Source: UTCFX2 sp963827155 (lineage in GTDB: Bacteria > Chloroflexota > Anaerolineae > Anaerolineales > UBA4823). Taken from it: a stretch of DNA of 64,000 nt. Under the pieces are notes generated by a model. That model was not told where the DNA came from, did no database searches, and worked only from the letters and a program-made list of their open reading frames with translations. A program made the position numbers and the translations under genes. Below, one piece after another: positions 53,205 to 62,540 of the stretch. The stretch lies in contig CAWGZV010000003.1 in assembly GCA_963827155.1 (NCBI GenBank), positions 434,001 through 498,000 on the forward strand, in the 5' to 3' direction. Each line of letters starts with the position of its first letter. Positions within the stretch are counted from its first letter, which is position 1.

Positions 53205-53365
53205 GGGAAAGAAGGCGGGCTTTAGCATGCCCGGAAGGCTTCCGCTGATCACTCGATTTTCCCGGGGAAAGCGTTTTACTTCCCCAGTTAACCTGCTTTT
53301 GAGGGCAGGAACCTTCATCCTCGTCAACCACTTGGTTTACCCCCAACCCAGGTGGTCCATGCGCT
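53205..53365 (-). ncRNA. glmS ribozyme with an insertion in the core
   Basis: Reading the minus strand: the cleavage-site sequence A-GCGC-ATGGAC (A at 53365, G+1 at 53364), a P2 hairpin ACCAC...GTGGT, the invariant GTTGACGAGGATG (53327-53315), then ATCGAG (53256-53251) with GATCAGCGG, and the CGGGC/GCCCG hairpin. These match the bacterial glmS ribozyme core in order. GAAGG pairs with CCTTC in P3. Between GAAGG and ATCGAG about 55 bases are inserted, carrying two extra hairpins (CCTGC/GCAGG and CTGGGGAA/TTTCCCCGG). Known relatives have only a few bases there. The 3' boundary is approximate. Confidence 0.82.
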
Positions 53366-53390
53366 CACTTTCCCGTCGTAATCCTGTTTC

Positions 53391-53402
53391 GATCACCTCC
53401 TT
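53391..53402 (-). other. Perfect 12-base anti-16S (Shine-Dalgarno) match upstream of the ribozyme
   Basis: On the minus strand AAGGAGGTGATC is fully complementary to the 3' end of 16S rRNA, about 26 bases before the ribozyme cleavage site. No clear reading frame starts at a useful distance; the nearest, GTG near 53368, encodes only 14 codons. Function unknown. Confidence 0.45.
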
Positions 53403-53664
53403 ATAGATCAATTGACCCCCCAATCACGCTGTCAATTTTCATCGAACCCGATCGGTGCCCGGCTGTGGTGGGGATTTTGCCGCGTCATTATACCCTAAGG
53501 GATGTTTCATACTGTTTAACAGCAGACTGATTTCAGATTAAGCCATAGAGGAGCAGGTTGCAATAAAAGGAAATCAATCGCGGGTGGGAGGTTCTCTCGA
53601 TTAACATCCATTGAAAATGATGATCACGAAAAATGGCGCTCGCGAAAGCTAACAATCCTTGTAA

Positions 53665-53744
53665 GCTGATCCGCATCGAAGATGTCACTCATCGATGATG
53701 ACCCGCAAAGAAGCTGACCCGCAATGAATATGACACTCATCGAA
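53665..53744. repeat. Five imperfect 16-bp tandem repeats
   Basis: Units start at 53665, 53681, 53697, 53713 and 53729 and read GCTGATCCGCATCGAA, GATGTCACTCATCGAT, GATGACCCGCAAAGAA, GCTGACCCGCAATGAA and TATGACACTCATCGAA. The consensus is about GMTGACCCGCATCGAA. They lie just upstream of a thioesterase gene. They could be iterons, protein-binding sites or the multiple terminal repeats of an IS21-like element; no transposase is present. Confidence 0.85.
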
Positions 53745-53794
53745 AGAAGATGTTCGGGGATAGTATAATTCAGCGAGGAAGGAACCCATTGTTA

Positions 53795-54265
53795 ATGAGA
53801 TCGCCGCAACCCAATTCCTTGTGCTGTTTTGTGTGTGGTGTCGAAAATCCAGCCGGTCTTCATCTCAGGTTTTATGAAACCAATCCTGGGGAGGTAGCGG
53901 CAGATTGCATTCTCCCCGAAATTTACCAGGGTTATCCAGGAATCATCCATGGCGGTGTGGTTGCCGCCATGTTGGATGAAGCTGCAGGGCGCTCCCAGAT
54001 GGGCACGAGCGATAATCCCCGGTTTATGTTTACCGCCAAACTGGACATCCGCTACCGCAAGAATGTCCCTGTGCTGGAGAGAATCAAGCTGGTTGGAAAA
54101 GCTGGTGAAACCCGCGGCCGGACAGCTGCAGCATCGAGCGCGATCTACGACCAAGATGGGACGCTTTTGGCTGAAGCCAATGCGATCCTGATCAACGTCC
54201 CGCAAGACCTGGTCGAAGGCACAGACCTTGAACGATTAGGTTGGAAGATCTATCCGGAAGAATAA
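53795..54265 (+). CDS. PaaI-family hotdog thioesterase
   Basis: About 156 residues. NSLCCFVCGVENPAGLHLRF is a short N-terminal Cys-containing element; PGIIHGGVVAAMLDEAAGRS is the active-site helix of the hotdog fold and KLDIRYRKNVPVLERIKLVG a core strand pair. It hydrolyses acyl-CoA esters; the acyl group is unknown. ATG 53795 is used; an in-frame TTG at 53789 has better ribosome-binding spacing. First gene of the right-hand plus-strand block. Confidence 0.88.
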   Translation: MRSPQPNSLCCFVCGVENPAGLHLRFYETNPGEVAADCILPEIYQGYPGIIHGGVVAAMLDEAAGRSQMGTSDNPRFMFTAKLDIRYRKNVPVLERIKLVGKAGETRGRTAAASSAIYDQDGTLLAEANAILINVPQDLVEGTDLERLGWKIYPEE

Positions 54266-54338
54266 GTTCCCAGGGGAATCCCAGGTATTTTTGGGTTTAG
54301 ACAAAAGCCAATCATGGACGAAACATGGAGTCAAAAGC

Positions 54339-55121
54339 ATGATCATTGAATATCACCGCCCGACAACGGTTGAAGAGGCGCTCGCTCTGCTTTCCCGAAC
54401 CCAACCAGAAACGGTGCCAATCGGCGGCGGATCCGCCCTTAATCGTCTGATCGACCGTCCGGTCGCGATCGTTGATTTGCAGTCGCTGCCTCTCTCCGGG
54501 ATCGAGTCCAGAGGCAGTGAGCTCGAGCTGGGTGCCTCGCTTCGCCTACAGACCCTGGCAGATGAGATCGCAATAAGCAGCTTGCCGGGGCTGGCTGTTC
54601 TGAAACAAGTATTATTGTACGAGGCTTCATACAACCTGCGTCAGGTGGGCACCATTGCTGGGACGCTCGTGTCCTGCGATGGACGTTCGCCCTTTGTGGC
54701 CGCGATGCTTGCCCTCGATGCCTTCCTGGTATTAGAGCCGGGATCAGAGCTGGTTGGGCTGGGCGAGCTGCTTCCTTTGCGAAAAGAGCGCCTGTCCAGG
54801 CGCCTGATCACCAGGTTCCGGATTCCGACGAATGTCCGACTGGGCTTCGATTATGTTGCCCGTTCGCCAACCGACCTGCCGATCGTCTGCGCAGCCGTAG
54901 GGCTTTGGCCATCGGGTCGCACCAGGGTCGTCTTGGGCGGATTTGGTGAAGCGCCAGTCCTGGCCATGGATGGCAGCGATGCCGAAGGCGCTGAAGCCGC
55001 GGCGCGCAGCGCTTATGAAGGGGCAGGCGATCAGTGGGGTTCTGCCGAATATCGCCAGGAGATCGCCGGGACGCTTACCCGCCGGGTGCTGCAGTCTTTG
55101 ACCCTTACTCAGCCTCGATGA
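54339..55121 (+). CDS. CoxM-like FAD-binding protein
   Basis: About 260 residues, shorter than full CoxM. YHRPTTVEEALALLSRTQPE, TVPIGGGSALNRLID and LRQVGTIAGTLVSCDGRSPF match the FAD-binding loops of molybdenum hydroxylase FAD subunits. The C-terminal domain is reduced. Start ATG 54339 follows GGAG. It is probably the FAD partner of the CoxS-CoxL fusion at 58141, despite the intervening peptidase gene. Confidence 0.85.
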   Translation: MIIEYHRPTTVEEALALLSRTQPETVPIGGGSALNRLIDRPVAIVDLQSLPLSGIESRGSELELGASLRLQTLADEIAISSLPGLAVLKQVLLYEASYNLRQVGTIAGTLVSCDGRSPFVAAMLALDAFLVLEPGSELVGLGELLPLRKERLSRRLITRFRIPTNVRLGFDYVARSPTDLPIVCAAVGLWPSGRTRVVLGGFGEAPVLAMDGSDAEGAEAAARSAYEGAGDQWGSAEYRQEIAGTLTRRVLQSLTLTQPR

Positions 55122-55183
55122 TTGGCCCAATCTGGGGCTGGGGATGAAAATTCTTAAAGGTAAATCTAGCGAGAGAGGATTTT

Positions 55184-58117
55184 ATGATCGGAAAATTTGG
55201 CTTTGAGTTGCTCAAAGAGCAGGAAATCCCCGAGCTGAACACCCATGCCCGGGTGTTTCAGCATATAAAAACCGGCGCCAGGCTGCTTTCCCTCCACAAT
55301 CAGGATGAAAACAAGGTTTTCGGGATCACATTTCGCACCCCGCCTGAGGATTCTAGCGGCGTCGCCCACATCATGGAGCATTCCGTGCTCTGCGGATCAG
55401 AAAAATACCCGCTCAAGGAGCCTTTCATTCAGCTCGTCCAGGGTTCGCTTTATACCTTCCTCAACGCCTTCACCTATCCAGATAAAACCTGCTACCCGGT
55501 CGCCAGCCAGAATCAGAAGGATTTCTATAACCTGATCGATGTTTACATGGATGCCGTCCTCCATCCTTTGATCGTAAAGAACACCCTCTTCCAGGAGGGT
55601 TGGCATTATGAGCTGGACAATTTGGACGCGCCGCTGGTATATAAAGGCGTTGTCTTTAACGAGATGAAAGGCGCCGCTTCGGATCCGGACGATGTCCTTA
55701 ACGACGGCGCTCGCATCTCGCTCTTTCCAGATAACGCTTATGGGGTGAATTCTGGCGGCGACCCCCGGGATATCCCCAACCTGACCTACGAAAAGTTCAA
55801 GGACTTTCACGACCGCTATTACCATCCTTCAAATGCCTGGATCTACTTTTACGGGGATGATGACCCGGACGAACGCCTCCGAAGGATGAACGCATATCTG
55901 GATGGATTTGAGGCCCTATCCATCAATTCAACCATCCCGCTCCAGCCTGCATTCAGGGAACCGCGCCGGGTCGATCTCACCTACGATCCAGGCGAAAACA
56001 CCGATGCCCTGAAAGGCATGCTGGTCCTCAACTGGCAGCTCACCGAAGCAGGTGATCCGACAGAGCTGCTGGGATTGTCGATCCTGGCCCACATTCTGAT
56101 AGGAACCCCAGCTTCTCCCCTGCGCAAAGCTCTGATTGACTCGGGTCTGGGGGAAGATCTGGCTGGAGTTGGCCTCGAGGCAGAATTACGCCAGGCCTTT
56201 TTCTCCACCGGGTTGAAAGGCGTGAAGGCTGAGCCGGATGGCAGCTTGCCTTCTGGCGCTCAAATCGAAGCCCTGATCTTTGAGGTCTTGAAGTCCCTCG
56301 CCGAACAAGGGATCGACCCCGAGATGGTCGCTGCTTCCATGAATACGGTTGAGTTCCGTCTGCGCGAGAACAACACAGGCTCCTTCCCGCGCGGTCTGCT
56401 GATCATGCTCCGGGCTCTCACCACCTGGCTGCATGGGCTGGATCCAATTTTGCCTCTCGCGTTCGAGCAGCCGCTCAATCAGATCAAAGCGGATCTGGGA
56501 TCTGGTCGCCCGTATTTTGAAAACCTGATCGCCCGTTATTTCTTGAACAACCCTCATCAAACCACTGTGACCTTAAAACCGGAACCCGGTCTGCAAGCCA
56601 GGAGAGATGAGCAGGAAAGAGAGCGACTTGCCGAAATCCGTGAAAAAATGAATCAGCAAGACCTGCAGGCGATTATCGATCAAACCCGCACATTGAAAGA
56701 GCTTCAGGGGCGCCCTGATCCACCAGAGCTCCTTGACCTCATTCCCACCCTGACCCTGCAGGACCTGGATAAAGAAGAGAAGCAAATTCCATTGGAAATC
56801 TTGGAAGCCGCTGAGGCCAGGCTTCTCTATCACGATCTTTTTACGAATGGGATTATTTATCTTGATCTCGGGTTCGATCTTCATACCCTCCCTGGGGATT
56901 TGCTGCCTTACGTCCCGCTATTTGGACGCGCCCTGCTTGAGATGGGAACCGATAAGGAAGACTATGTCAGGCTGTCACAACGCATTGGCAGATCGACCGG
57001 TGGGATCCACTCCACTTCGTTCACATCGATGGTCAGCGGGATAAATCAAGGCGCAGCGCGCCTCTTCCTCCGCTCGAAAGCCACCATGGTCCATGCTCCC
57101 GAGCTGATGTCCATTCTCGAAGATATTCTCCTGACCGGAAATCTGGAAAACCAGGATCGATTCCGCCAGATCGTGCTGGAAGAGAAAGCCGATCTCGAAG
57201 CGATGTTGGTTCCCGCTGGTCACCAGGTCGTCAATACCCGCTTGCGAGCCTGCTTCAATGAGGCGGATTGGGCTGCAGAACGCATGCGCGGGATTGAACA
57301 GCTGTTTTTTGTTCGCTCGCTGATCCAATCGATCGATGAAAATTGGCCTCAGGTTAAGGACCAGCTTGAAGCGCTCCGCCGCATCCTCTTAAACCGCCGG
57401 ACGATGGTTTTCAATGCGACCCTCGACGCCCAGAACTGGTCGGTTTTTCTCCCCCAACTGCGTGAATTTGTTGAAAAACTCCCGACCGCTGCCTCATCTG
57501 TAGCCGACTGGAAGAGAATGGATGCCCCTCGCTCAGAAGGATTGATTATCCCGGCTCAGGTGAATTATGTCGCCAAAGGGGCGGATCTCTACCGGCTTGG
57601 GTATCGATCGGACGGTTCGATCGAGGTGATCACGAGGTACCTGGCGACCACCTGGCTTTGGGAGAAAGTTCGGATTCAAGGGGGAGCTTATGGTGGGTTG
57701 TGCCAGTTCAACCACCGCTCCGGTGTTTTTACCTATATATCATATCGAGATCCGAACCTGCTCGAAACCCTTGAGAACTACGATCAAACTGCCGCCTTCC
57801 TCCGCCGTCTGGAGCTTGACCCTGGTGAATTGACCCGCAGCATCATCGGATCGATCGGTGAGCGGGATGCCTACCAGCTCCCAGATGCGAAGGGTTTTAC
57901 ATCCATGCAGCGCTACCTGGTTGGGGATACCATCGCCGACAGGCAGGCTCGCCGTGATCAAATTCTTACCACCACCCTTCAGGATTTCCGTGATTTTGGT
58001 GAGACGCTGTCTCTCCTTAACGATACGGGTCTGGTAGTTGTATTGGGTTCCAAAGAGTCGATCACCAGGGCGAATTCAGAACGTGGCGCCTGGCTTCAAA
58101 TCCAAAACGTCTTATAA
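55184..58117 (+). CDS. M16C-family zinc peptidase (presequence protease-like)
   Basis: 977 residues, the size of PreP/Cym1-type enzymes. The inverted zinc motif is VAHIMEHSVLCGSEKYPLKE (HxxEH) with the distal Glu in VVFNEMKGAASDPDD. The second half contains the paired inactive M16 domains with a conserved Tyr/Arg region (YRLGYRSDGSIEVI). The family degrades short peptides in a closed chamber. GAGAGG precedes the ATG. Its position between two molybdenum hydroxylase genes is unusual. Confidence 0.92.
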   Translation: MIGKFGFELLKEQEIPELNTHARVFQHIKTGARLLSLHNQDENKVFGITFRTPPEDSSGVAHIMEHSVLCGSEKYPLKEPFIQLVQGSLYTFLNAFTYPDKTCYPVASQNQKDFYNLIDVYMDAVLHPLIVKNTLFQEGWHYELDNLDAPLVYKGVVFNEMKGAASDPDDVLNDGARISLFPDNAYGVNSGGDPRDIPNLTYEKFKDFHDRYYHPSNAWIYFYGDDDPDERLRRMNAYLDGFEALSINSTIPLQPAFREPRRVDLTYDPGENTDALKGMLVLNWQLTEAGDPTELLGLSILAHILIGTPASPLRKALIDSGLGEDLAGVGLEAELRQAFFSTGLKGVKAEPDGSLPSGAQIEALIFEVLKSLAEQGIDPEMVAASMNTVEFRLRENNTGSFPRGLLIMLRALTTWLHGLDPILPLAFEQPLNQIKADLGSGRPYFENLIARYFLNNPHQTTVTLKPEPGLQARRDEQERERLAEIREKMNQQDLQAIIDQTRTLKELQGRPDPPELLDLIPTLTLQDLDKEEKQIPLEILEAAEARLLYHDLFTNGIIYLDLGFDLHTLPGDLLPYVPLFGRALLEMGTDKEDYVRLSQRIGRSTGGIHSTSFTSMVSGINQGAARLFLRSKATMVHAPELMSILEDILLTGNLENQDRFRQIVLEEKADLEAMLVPAGHQVVNTRLRACFNEADWAAERMRGIEQLFFVRSLIQSIDENWPQVKDQLEALRRILLNRRTMVFNATLDAQNWSVFLPQLREFVEKLPTAASSVADWKRMDAPRSEGLIIPAQVNYVAKGADLYRLGYRSDGSIEVITRYLATTWLWEKVRIQGGAYGGLCQFNHRSGVFTYISYRDPNLLETLENYDQTAAFLRRLELDPGELTRSIIGSIGERDAYQLPDAKGFTSMQRYLVGDTIADRQARRDQILTTTLQDFRDFGETLSLLNDTGLVVVLGSKESITRANSERGAWLQIQNVL

Positions 58118-58140
58118 AATAAAATGGTAAAAGTGAGCCC

Positions 58141-61100
58141 ATGAAAATTTCTCTCAACGTCAACAATACCCTCTACGAGACGGATGCATCAGCCGGAGAA
58201 AGTCTGCTGTCGGTTCTGCGCAGGTCAGGATTCTTGGGAGTTAAGCACGGCTGCGAAACCGGAGAATGCGGAGCTTGTGCGGTTCTTCTCGACGGAAAGC
58301 CAGCGAACTCATGTGTGATGCTTGCCGCGCAGGCTGTAGGTCACACAATCCAGACCATTAAATCGCTTGGCGAACACCCCGAGCAGGGATGGAGGACCAC
58401 CGCCGGGCTTCATCCTCTCCAAAAGGCTTTTGTGGAAAGCGGCGCCATCCAGTGCGGCTACTGCACTCCTGCCCAGATCCTGGCAGCTAAAGAGCTGCTG
58501 GAACGCAACCCGGATCCCACTGAATCTGAGGTGCGAGATGCCCTTTCAGGCGTCCTATGCCGCTGCACCGGATACCTCAAGCCCGTCCAGGCTGTGATGC
58601 GCGCCGCCGCCGTATTGCGCGGTGAAAAATTAGCGCCGTTAAACGATGAGCATTCACCGGATGCTCCCATTCCTCTGCCCGAAGGCTGGATCTCTGGAGA
58701 AATCCGCGATCAGGGTCTCGAGCCGGGTTCGATGGACGCAGAACCTGCTCTTTCACCCAGGCATCTTGCAACTGAAACGCGCCTGATGCCTCGCATCACG
58801 GTTGCATCTGAAGCCCAGAGCTGGAGCAGCATCGGCAAGCCCGAGCAAAAAGTTGATTCCATCAAGCTCGTTCAGGGCAAGCCAGCCTTCACCGCCGATA
58901 TCGAGCTGCGAAACATGCTGGTCGCAAAAGTGCTTCACAGCCCGGTGGCTCACGCCTGGATCAAAGAAATCGATGTCACGAAGGCGCTCAGCCTTCCCGG
59001 GGTTGCTGCAGTCCTGACCTATAAAGACATCCCCCGCGTGGCTTATTCGACAGCCGGTCAGTCCGATCCAATTCCCGGTCCGCTCAATTCGTTCTCTCTG
59101 GATAAAAAAGTCCGCTTTGTAGGCGATAGAGTAGCATTCGTCGCTGCTGAGACAGAAGCGATTGCCGAACAGGCATTAAAGCTGATCGATGTGACCTACG
59201 AGCCATTGCCTGAGCTTCTGGATCCGTCCCAGGCGATGGCGCCGGGCGCTCCGATCCTGCACGAAGAGCCAGAATACGTGAATTTTGCTGAATCAGACCC
59301 CTCCCGAAACCTGGCTGCCCACATTCATATCGATATCGGCGATGTCGAGAAGGGTTTCTCAGAAGCTGATCAGATTATCGAAGGCGAATATGAAGTCCCA
59401 AAGGTCCAGCAGGCCCATATTGAGCCGCATGTCGTGGTCACCTATTGGGATGAAGATGACCGGCTGGTGATCCGAACCAGCACTCAGGTGCCGTTTCATG
59501 CCAGGCGCGTCCTGGCGCCTGTTCTCGGTTTGCCGGTGAAGCGGATTCGAGTGATCAAACCACGCATCGGGGGAGGTTTTGGCGGGAAGCAGGAAATCCT
59601 GATTGAGGATGTCGCCGCCCACCTGACCATTGCCACTGGTCGGCCTGTGATTTGCGAATACAGCCGTGATGAGGAATTTACCGCCTCGCGCTCGCGCCAC
59701 CCAATGCGTATCTGGATGAAGACCGGCGTCAAGAAAGACGGCACAGTCACCGCCAATTCGATGAAAATCCTGACCGATACGGGCGCTTATGGCTGTCATG
59801 CGCTGACCGTAACAGGCAACACCGGGCACAAATCTATGGCCCTCTATGTAGGCGATGGACCTTACCGGAAATCGCCGAATATCCGTTTTGAAGCGGATAT
59901 CGTCTATACCAACCACCCTCCCGCGGGTGCATTTCGGGGCTACGGCGTCCCACAGGGATATTGGGCGCTGGACTGCCACATGGAGAAAATCGCTCGCCTG
60001 CTGGAAATGGACCCGATCGAGTTCAGACTGAAAAACGCGGTGCGAGCCGGCGAGCTCCATCCTTTCAGCACCGCCTGGAGCGAAGGCCGTGAGCCGCGCC
60101 CCGAGGTGATTGAGACCTGCGCGCTGGAAGAATGCGCCCGGCAAGCCAAGGCTGTCGCAGGCTGGGACCAAAAATTTATGAATCCAGACTGGCATGCGGT
60201 GCCGGGCAAACCTCACCTGCGACGCGGGATCGGGACAGCCCTGGCAATGCAGGGAACTGCGATCCCATATCTGGATATGGGTGGCGCCTCGATAAAAATG
60301 AACGACGACGGTTCATTCAACTTGCTCATCGGCGCTACCGACCTTGGCACCGGCTCGGACACCGTCCTGGCCCAGATGGCAGCAGAGGTATTGGGAGCTC
60401 CGCTAGAAGATATCCTGGTCTACTCTTCCGACACCGACTTCACGCCTTTCGACGTTGGCGCCTATGCCTCCAGCACGACCTATGTCTCCGGCGGTGCAGT
60501 GACGAAGGCTGCCCAGCAGGCTGCCGAGCGCATCCGCATCCGGGCCGCGAAAATGCTCAAAGATCGTGCCGAGTCCGGCGATCGGCAAGATTTCAGCGCA
60601 GCAGATATCCGCCTGACCGATCGAAAAGCCATTGCTCCAGATGGCCGTTTTGTCACCCTCCGCGATGTGGCTTTTCACGCATTTCATCAAGAAGACCAGG
60701 AGCAGATCATGGGTGCCGCTTCTTTCGTCTCACCGGTATCCCCCCCACCTTTCGGCGCTCAGTTTGCCGAGGTCACCGTGGATGTCGAAACTGGACAGGT
60801 CGTCGTCGACCGCCTTGTGATGGCGATCGACGCGGGGGTGATCGTAAATCCTCTCACCGCCTCTGGACAGGTAGAGGGGGGGATGACCCAGGCCCTTGGT
60901 TATGCGGTCTGCGAGGAAATGCGGTATGATCAGCACGGAAAAGCTCGCGAGAAGGATTTTCGCGACTACCATATCTTCCAGGCTCATGAAATGCCAGGGT
61001 TGGAGACCATTTTCGTAGAGACATTTGAGCCTTCCCACCCATTTGGGGTGAAGGCTGTTGCCGAAATCACCATGGATTGTGTCGCCCCGGCGGTGGCGAA

Positions 61101-61194
61101 TGCCGTTTTGGATGCTTGCGGTGCCCAGGTAGCCGTTGCCCCGGTGACACCCGAGCGGGTCTGGCGCGCCTTGAAGGAGCCTGCCAGGGCATGA
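58141..61194 (+). CDS. Xanthine dehydrogenase-family molybdenum hydroxylase, fused [2Fe-2S] and molybdopterin subunits
   Basis: 1017 residues. N-terminal iron-sulfur domain: GCETGECGACAVLLDG, QCGYCTPAQILAA and CRCTGYLKP. A 60-residue linker follows, then the molybdopterin domain: KPRIGGGFGGKQEILIEDVA, TNHPPAGAFRGYGVPQ, STTYVSGGAVTKAAQQ, VEGGMTQALGYAVCEEM and FGVKAVAEITMDCVAPAVAN. It is paralogous to the enzyme at 34123-36948. Substrate unknown; no CO-dehydrogenase active-site loop is seen. Its stop overlaps the next start as ATGA. Confidence 0.93.
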   Translation: MKISLNVNNTLYETDASAGESLLSVLRRSGFLGVKHGCETGECGACAVLLDGKPANSCVMLAAQAVGHTIQTIKSLGEHPEQGWRTTAGLHPLQKAFVESGAIQCGYCTPAQILAAKELLERNPDPTESEVRDALSGVLCRCTGYLKPVQAVMRAAAVLRGEKLAPLNDEHSPDAPIPLPEGWISGEIRDQGLEPGSMDAEPALSPRHLATETRLMPRITVASEAQSWSSIGKPEQKVDSIKLVQGKPAFTADIELRNMLVAKVLHSPVAHAWIKEIDVTKALSLPGVAAVLTYKDIPRVAYSTAGQSDPIPGPLNSFSLDKKVRFVGDRVAFVAAETEAIAEQALKLIDVTYEPLPELLDPSQAMAPGAPILHEEPEYVNFAESDPSRNLAAHIHIDIGDVEKGFSEADQIIEGEYEVPKVQQAHIEPHVVVTYWDEDDRLVIRTSTQVPFHARRVLAPVLGLPVKRIRVIKPRIGGGFGGKQEILIEDVAAHLTIATGRPVICEYSRDEEFTASRSRHPMRIWMKTGVKKDGTVTANSMKILTDTGAYGCHALTVTGNTGHKSMALYVGDGPYRKSPNIRFEADIVYTNHPPAGAFRGYGVPQGYWALDCHMEKIARLLEMDPIEFRLKNAVRAGELHPFSTAWSEGREPRPEVIETCALEECARQAKAVAGWDQKFMNPDWHAVPGKPHLRRGIGTALAMQGTAIPYLDMGGASIKMNDDGSFNLLIGATDLGTGSDTVLAQMAAEVLGAPLEDILVYSSDTDFTPFDVGAYASSTTYVSGGAVTKAAQQAAERIRIRAAKMLKDRAESGDRQDFSAADIRLTDRKAIAPDGRFVTLRDVAFHAFHQEDQEQIMGAASFVSPVSPPPFGAQFAEVTVDVETGQVVVDRLVMAIDAGVIVNPLTASGQVEGGMTQALGYAVCEEMRYDQHGKAREKDFRDYHIFQAHEMPGLETIFVETFEPSHPFGVKAVAEITMDCVAPAVANAVLDACGAQVAVAPVTPERVWRALKEPARA

Positions 61195-62537
61195 CCAGAA
61201 CGTACGTGATCGGGCACGTGAATCCAGATACCGATTCAATCGCTTCGGCAGTTGGCTATGCCTGGCTGCTGCGTGAGCGCGACACCGCGGATGTGATCGC
61301 AGCGCGCGCCGGTCCAACCAATCCTCAGACAACCTGGGTATTAAAACGGCTGGGGATGGATCCTCCGATCCTGCTCACCGATGCGTCGCCGCGCTTCGAT
61401 TCCATCACGCGCCGTCTGGATACGGCCTCTCCGGATGCGCCGCTGCGTGAAGCCTGGCCGATCTTGAACCGCACCGGTGGGATTGCCCCATTGGTCAACC
61501 TCGACGACGGCAAGCCGGTTGGCATGATCACCGGTCTCAGCCTCTATAATCTAATCGCCCGGCACGTCGGCGCGCATCCGCGCCGCCAGGAAATGCGGAT
61601 TTCGGAGATCCTCGATTTACCTTGCAGAGAAGCCTGTGATGGAGATGCCCCGCGCTTTCTGGCAAGCATCCGCATTCGGGATATGCTCAGCCGCATCCTG
61701 CGCGAAGAGCAAAATGATTTCCTGGTTGTGGATGACAAGGGGCTCTACCTCGGCGTCACTCGCCAGCGTGACGTGCTCAATCCGCCCCGCCTGCGAATTA
61801 TCCTGGTCGATCATAATGAGCCGGGTCAGGCGTTGGGCGCTCTGGAAGAAGCCGAGCTGTTGGAGATCCTGGATCACCACCGCCTGGGAAACATGCCTAC
61901 CCGCGCCCCAATCCGCTTCTCGGTGGATATTGTCGGCAGCACCAGCACCCTCGTTTCTGAGCGGATCGAAGAAGCCGGGCTCAGTTCTCCGCCAGAGATC
62001 GCCGGGCTTCTTTTGGCCGGCTTGCTCTCGGACACCTTGATCCTCACCTCGCCCACGACCACAGATCGAGACCATGCTGCTGCCGATCGGCTGGCGCGCT
62101 GGGCGTTTGTCCGGAACGGACCCCTCCATGGGGAAAGTCTGAACGCCTACGGTCAGCAGGTCATCCAGGCAGGGGCCGGGTTGTCCTCCCGTGAGCCTTA
62201 CGAGATTGTTTCTACCGACCTGAAAACCTATGAGACTGGCGGGTTTACATTTGCCATCGCTCAAGCGGAAGTAACCACCCTGCAGCAGCTCGATGAACAT
62301 CTGGAAAGCCTAAAGAATGCCCTGAACCAGCTTCGCTCGGAGCGCCAGGTGGATTTTTCCATGCTGATGGTAACCGATGTCGTGGATAACACCAGCCGAC
62401 TCATCATTGTCAATCCCCCTCCGATTCTGGAGGATCTTCCCTACCCGCGCCTTCCTGATGGCACCTTTCTGGCTCAGGGCGTGGTTTCCCGCAAGAAGCA
62501 GCTCTTGCCGGTGATCTTAAGTATTTTGGAGGAATGA
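61191..62537 (+). CDS. ppaC: Family II (manganese-dependent) inorganic pyrophosphatase with CBS domains
   Basis: About 448 residues from ATG 61191. DHH domain: VIGHVNPDTDSIASAVGYAW with IILVDHNEPGQ and ILDHHRLGNM; the DHHA2 part has PRLPDGTFLAQGVVSRKKQL. CBS repeats (APLREAWPILNRTGGIAPL and FLVVDDKGLYLGVTRQRDV) are inserted between, as in nucleotide-regulated pyrophosphatases. It hydrolyses PPi, under control of adenine nucleotides or Ap4A in relatives. Coupled to the upstream molybdenum enzyme gene by a 4-base overlap. Confidence 0.92.
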   Translation: MTRTYVIGHVNPDTDSIASAVGYAWLLRERDTADVIAARAGPTNPQTTWVLKRLGMDPPILLTDASPRFDSITRRLDTASPDAPLREAWPILNRTGGIAPLVNLDDGKPVGMITGLSLYNLIARHVGAHPRRQEMRISEILDLPCREACDGDAPRFLASIRIRDMLSRILREEQNDFLVVDDKGLYLGVTRQRDVLNPPRLRIILVDHNEPGQALGALEEAELLEILDHHRLGNMPTRAPIRFSVDIVGSTSTLVSERIEEAGLSSPPEIAGLLLAGLLSDTLILTSPTTTDRDHAAADRLARWAFVRNGPLHGESLNAYGQQVIQAGAGLSSREPYEIVSTDLKTYETGGFTFAIAQAEVTTLQQLDEHLESLKNALNQLRSERQVDFSMLMVTDVVDNTSRLIIVNPPPILEDLPYPRLPDGTFLAQGVVSRKKQLLPVILSILEE

Positions 62538-62540
62538 GAC

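Noticed and set aside
53391..53403. End of a 16S rRNA gene
   Set aside because: Only about 12 bases match; no rRNA sequence adjoins.
53487..53520. glmS promoter with TATAAT at 53492-53487
   Set aside because: The -10 is good, but no acceptable -35 is found at 16-18 bases, so it was not listed as a feature.
60132..60929. 265-residue plus-strand frame inside the molybdenum enzyme gene
   Set aside because: It overlaps a clearly conserved domain in another frame; Arg/Cys-rich shadow.
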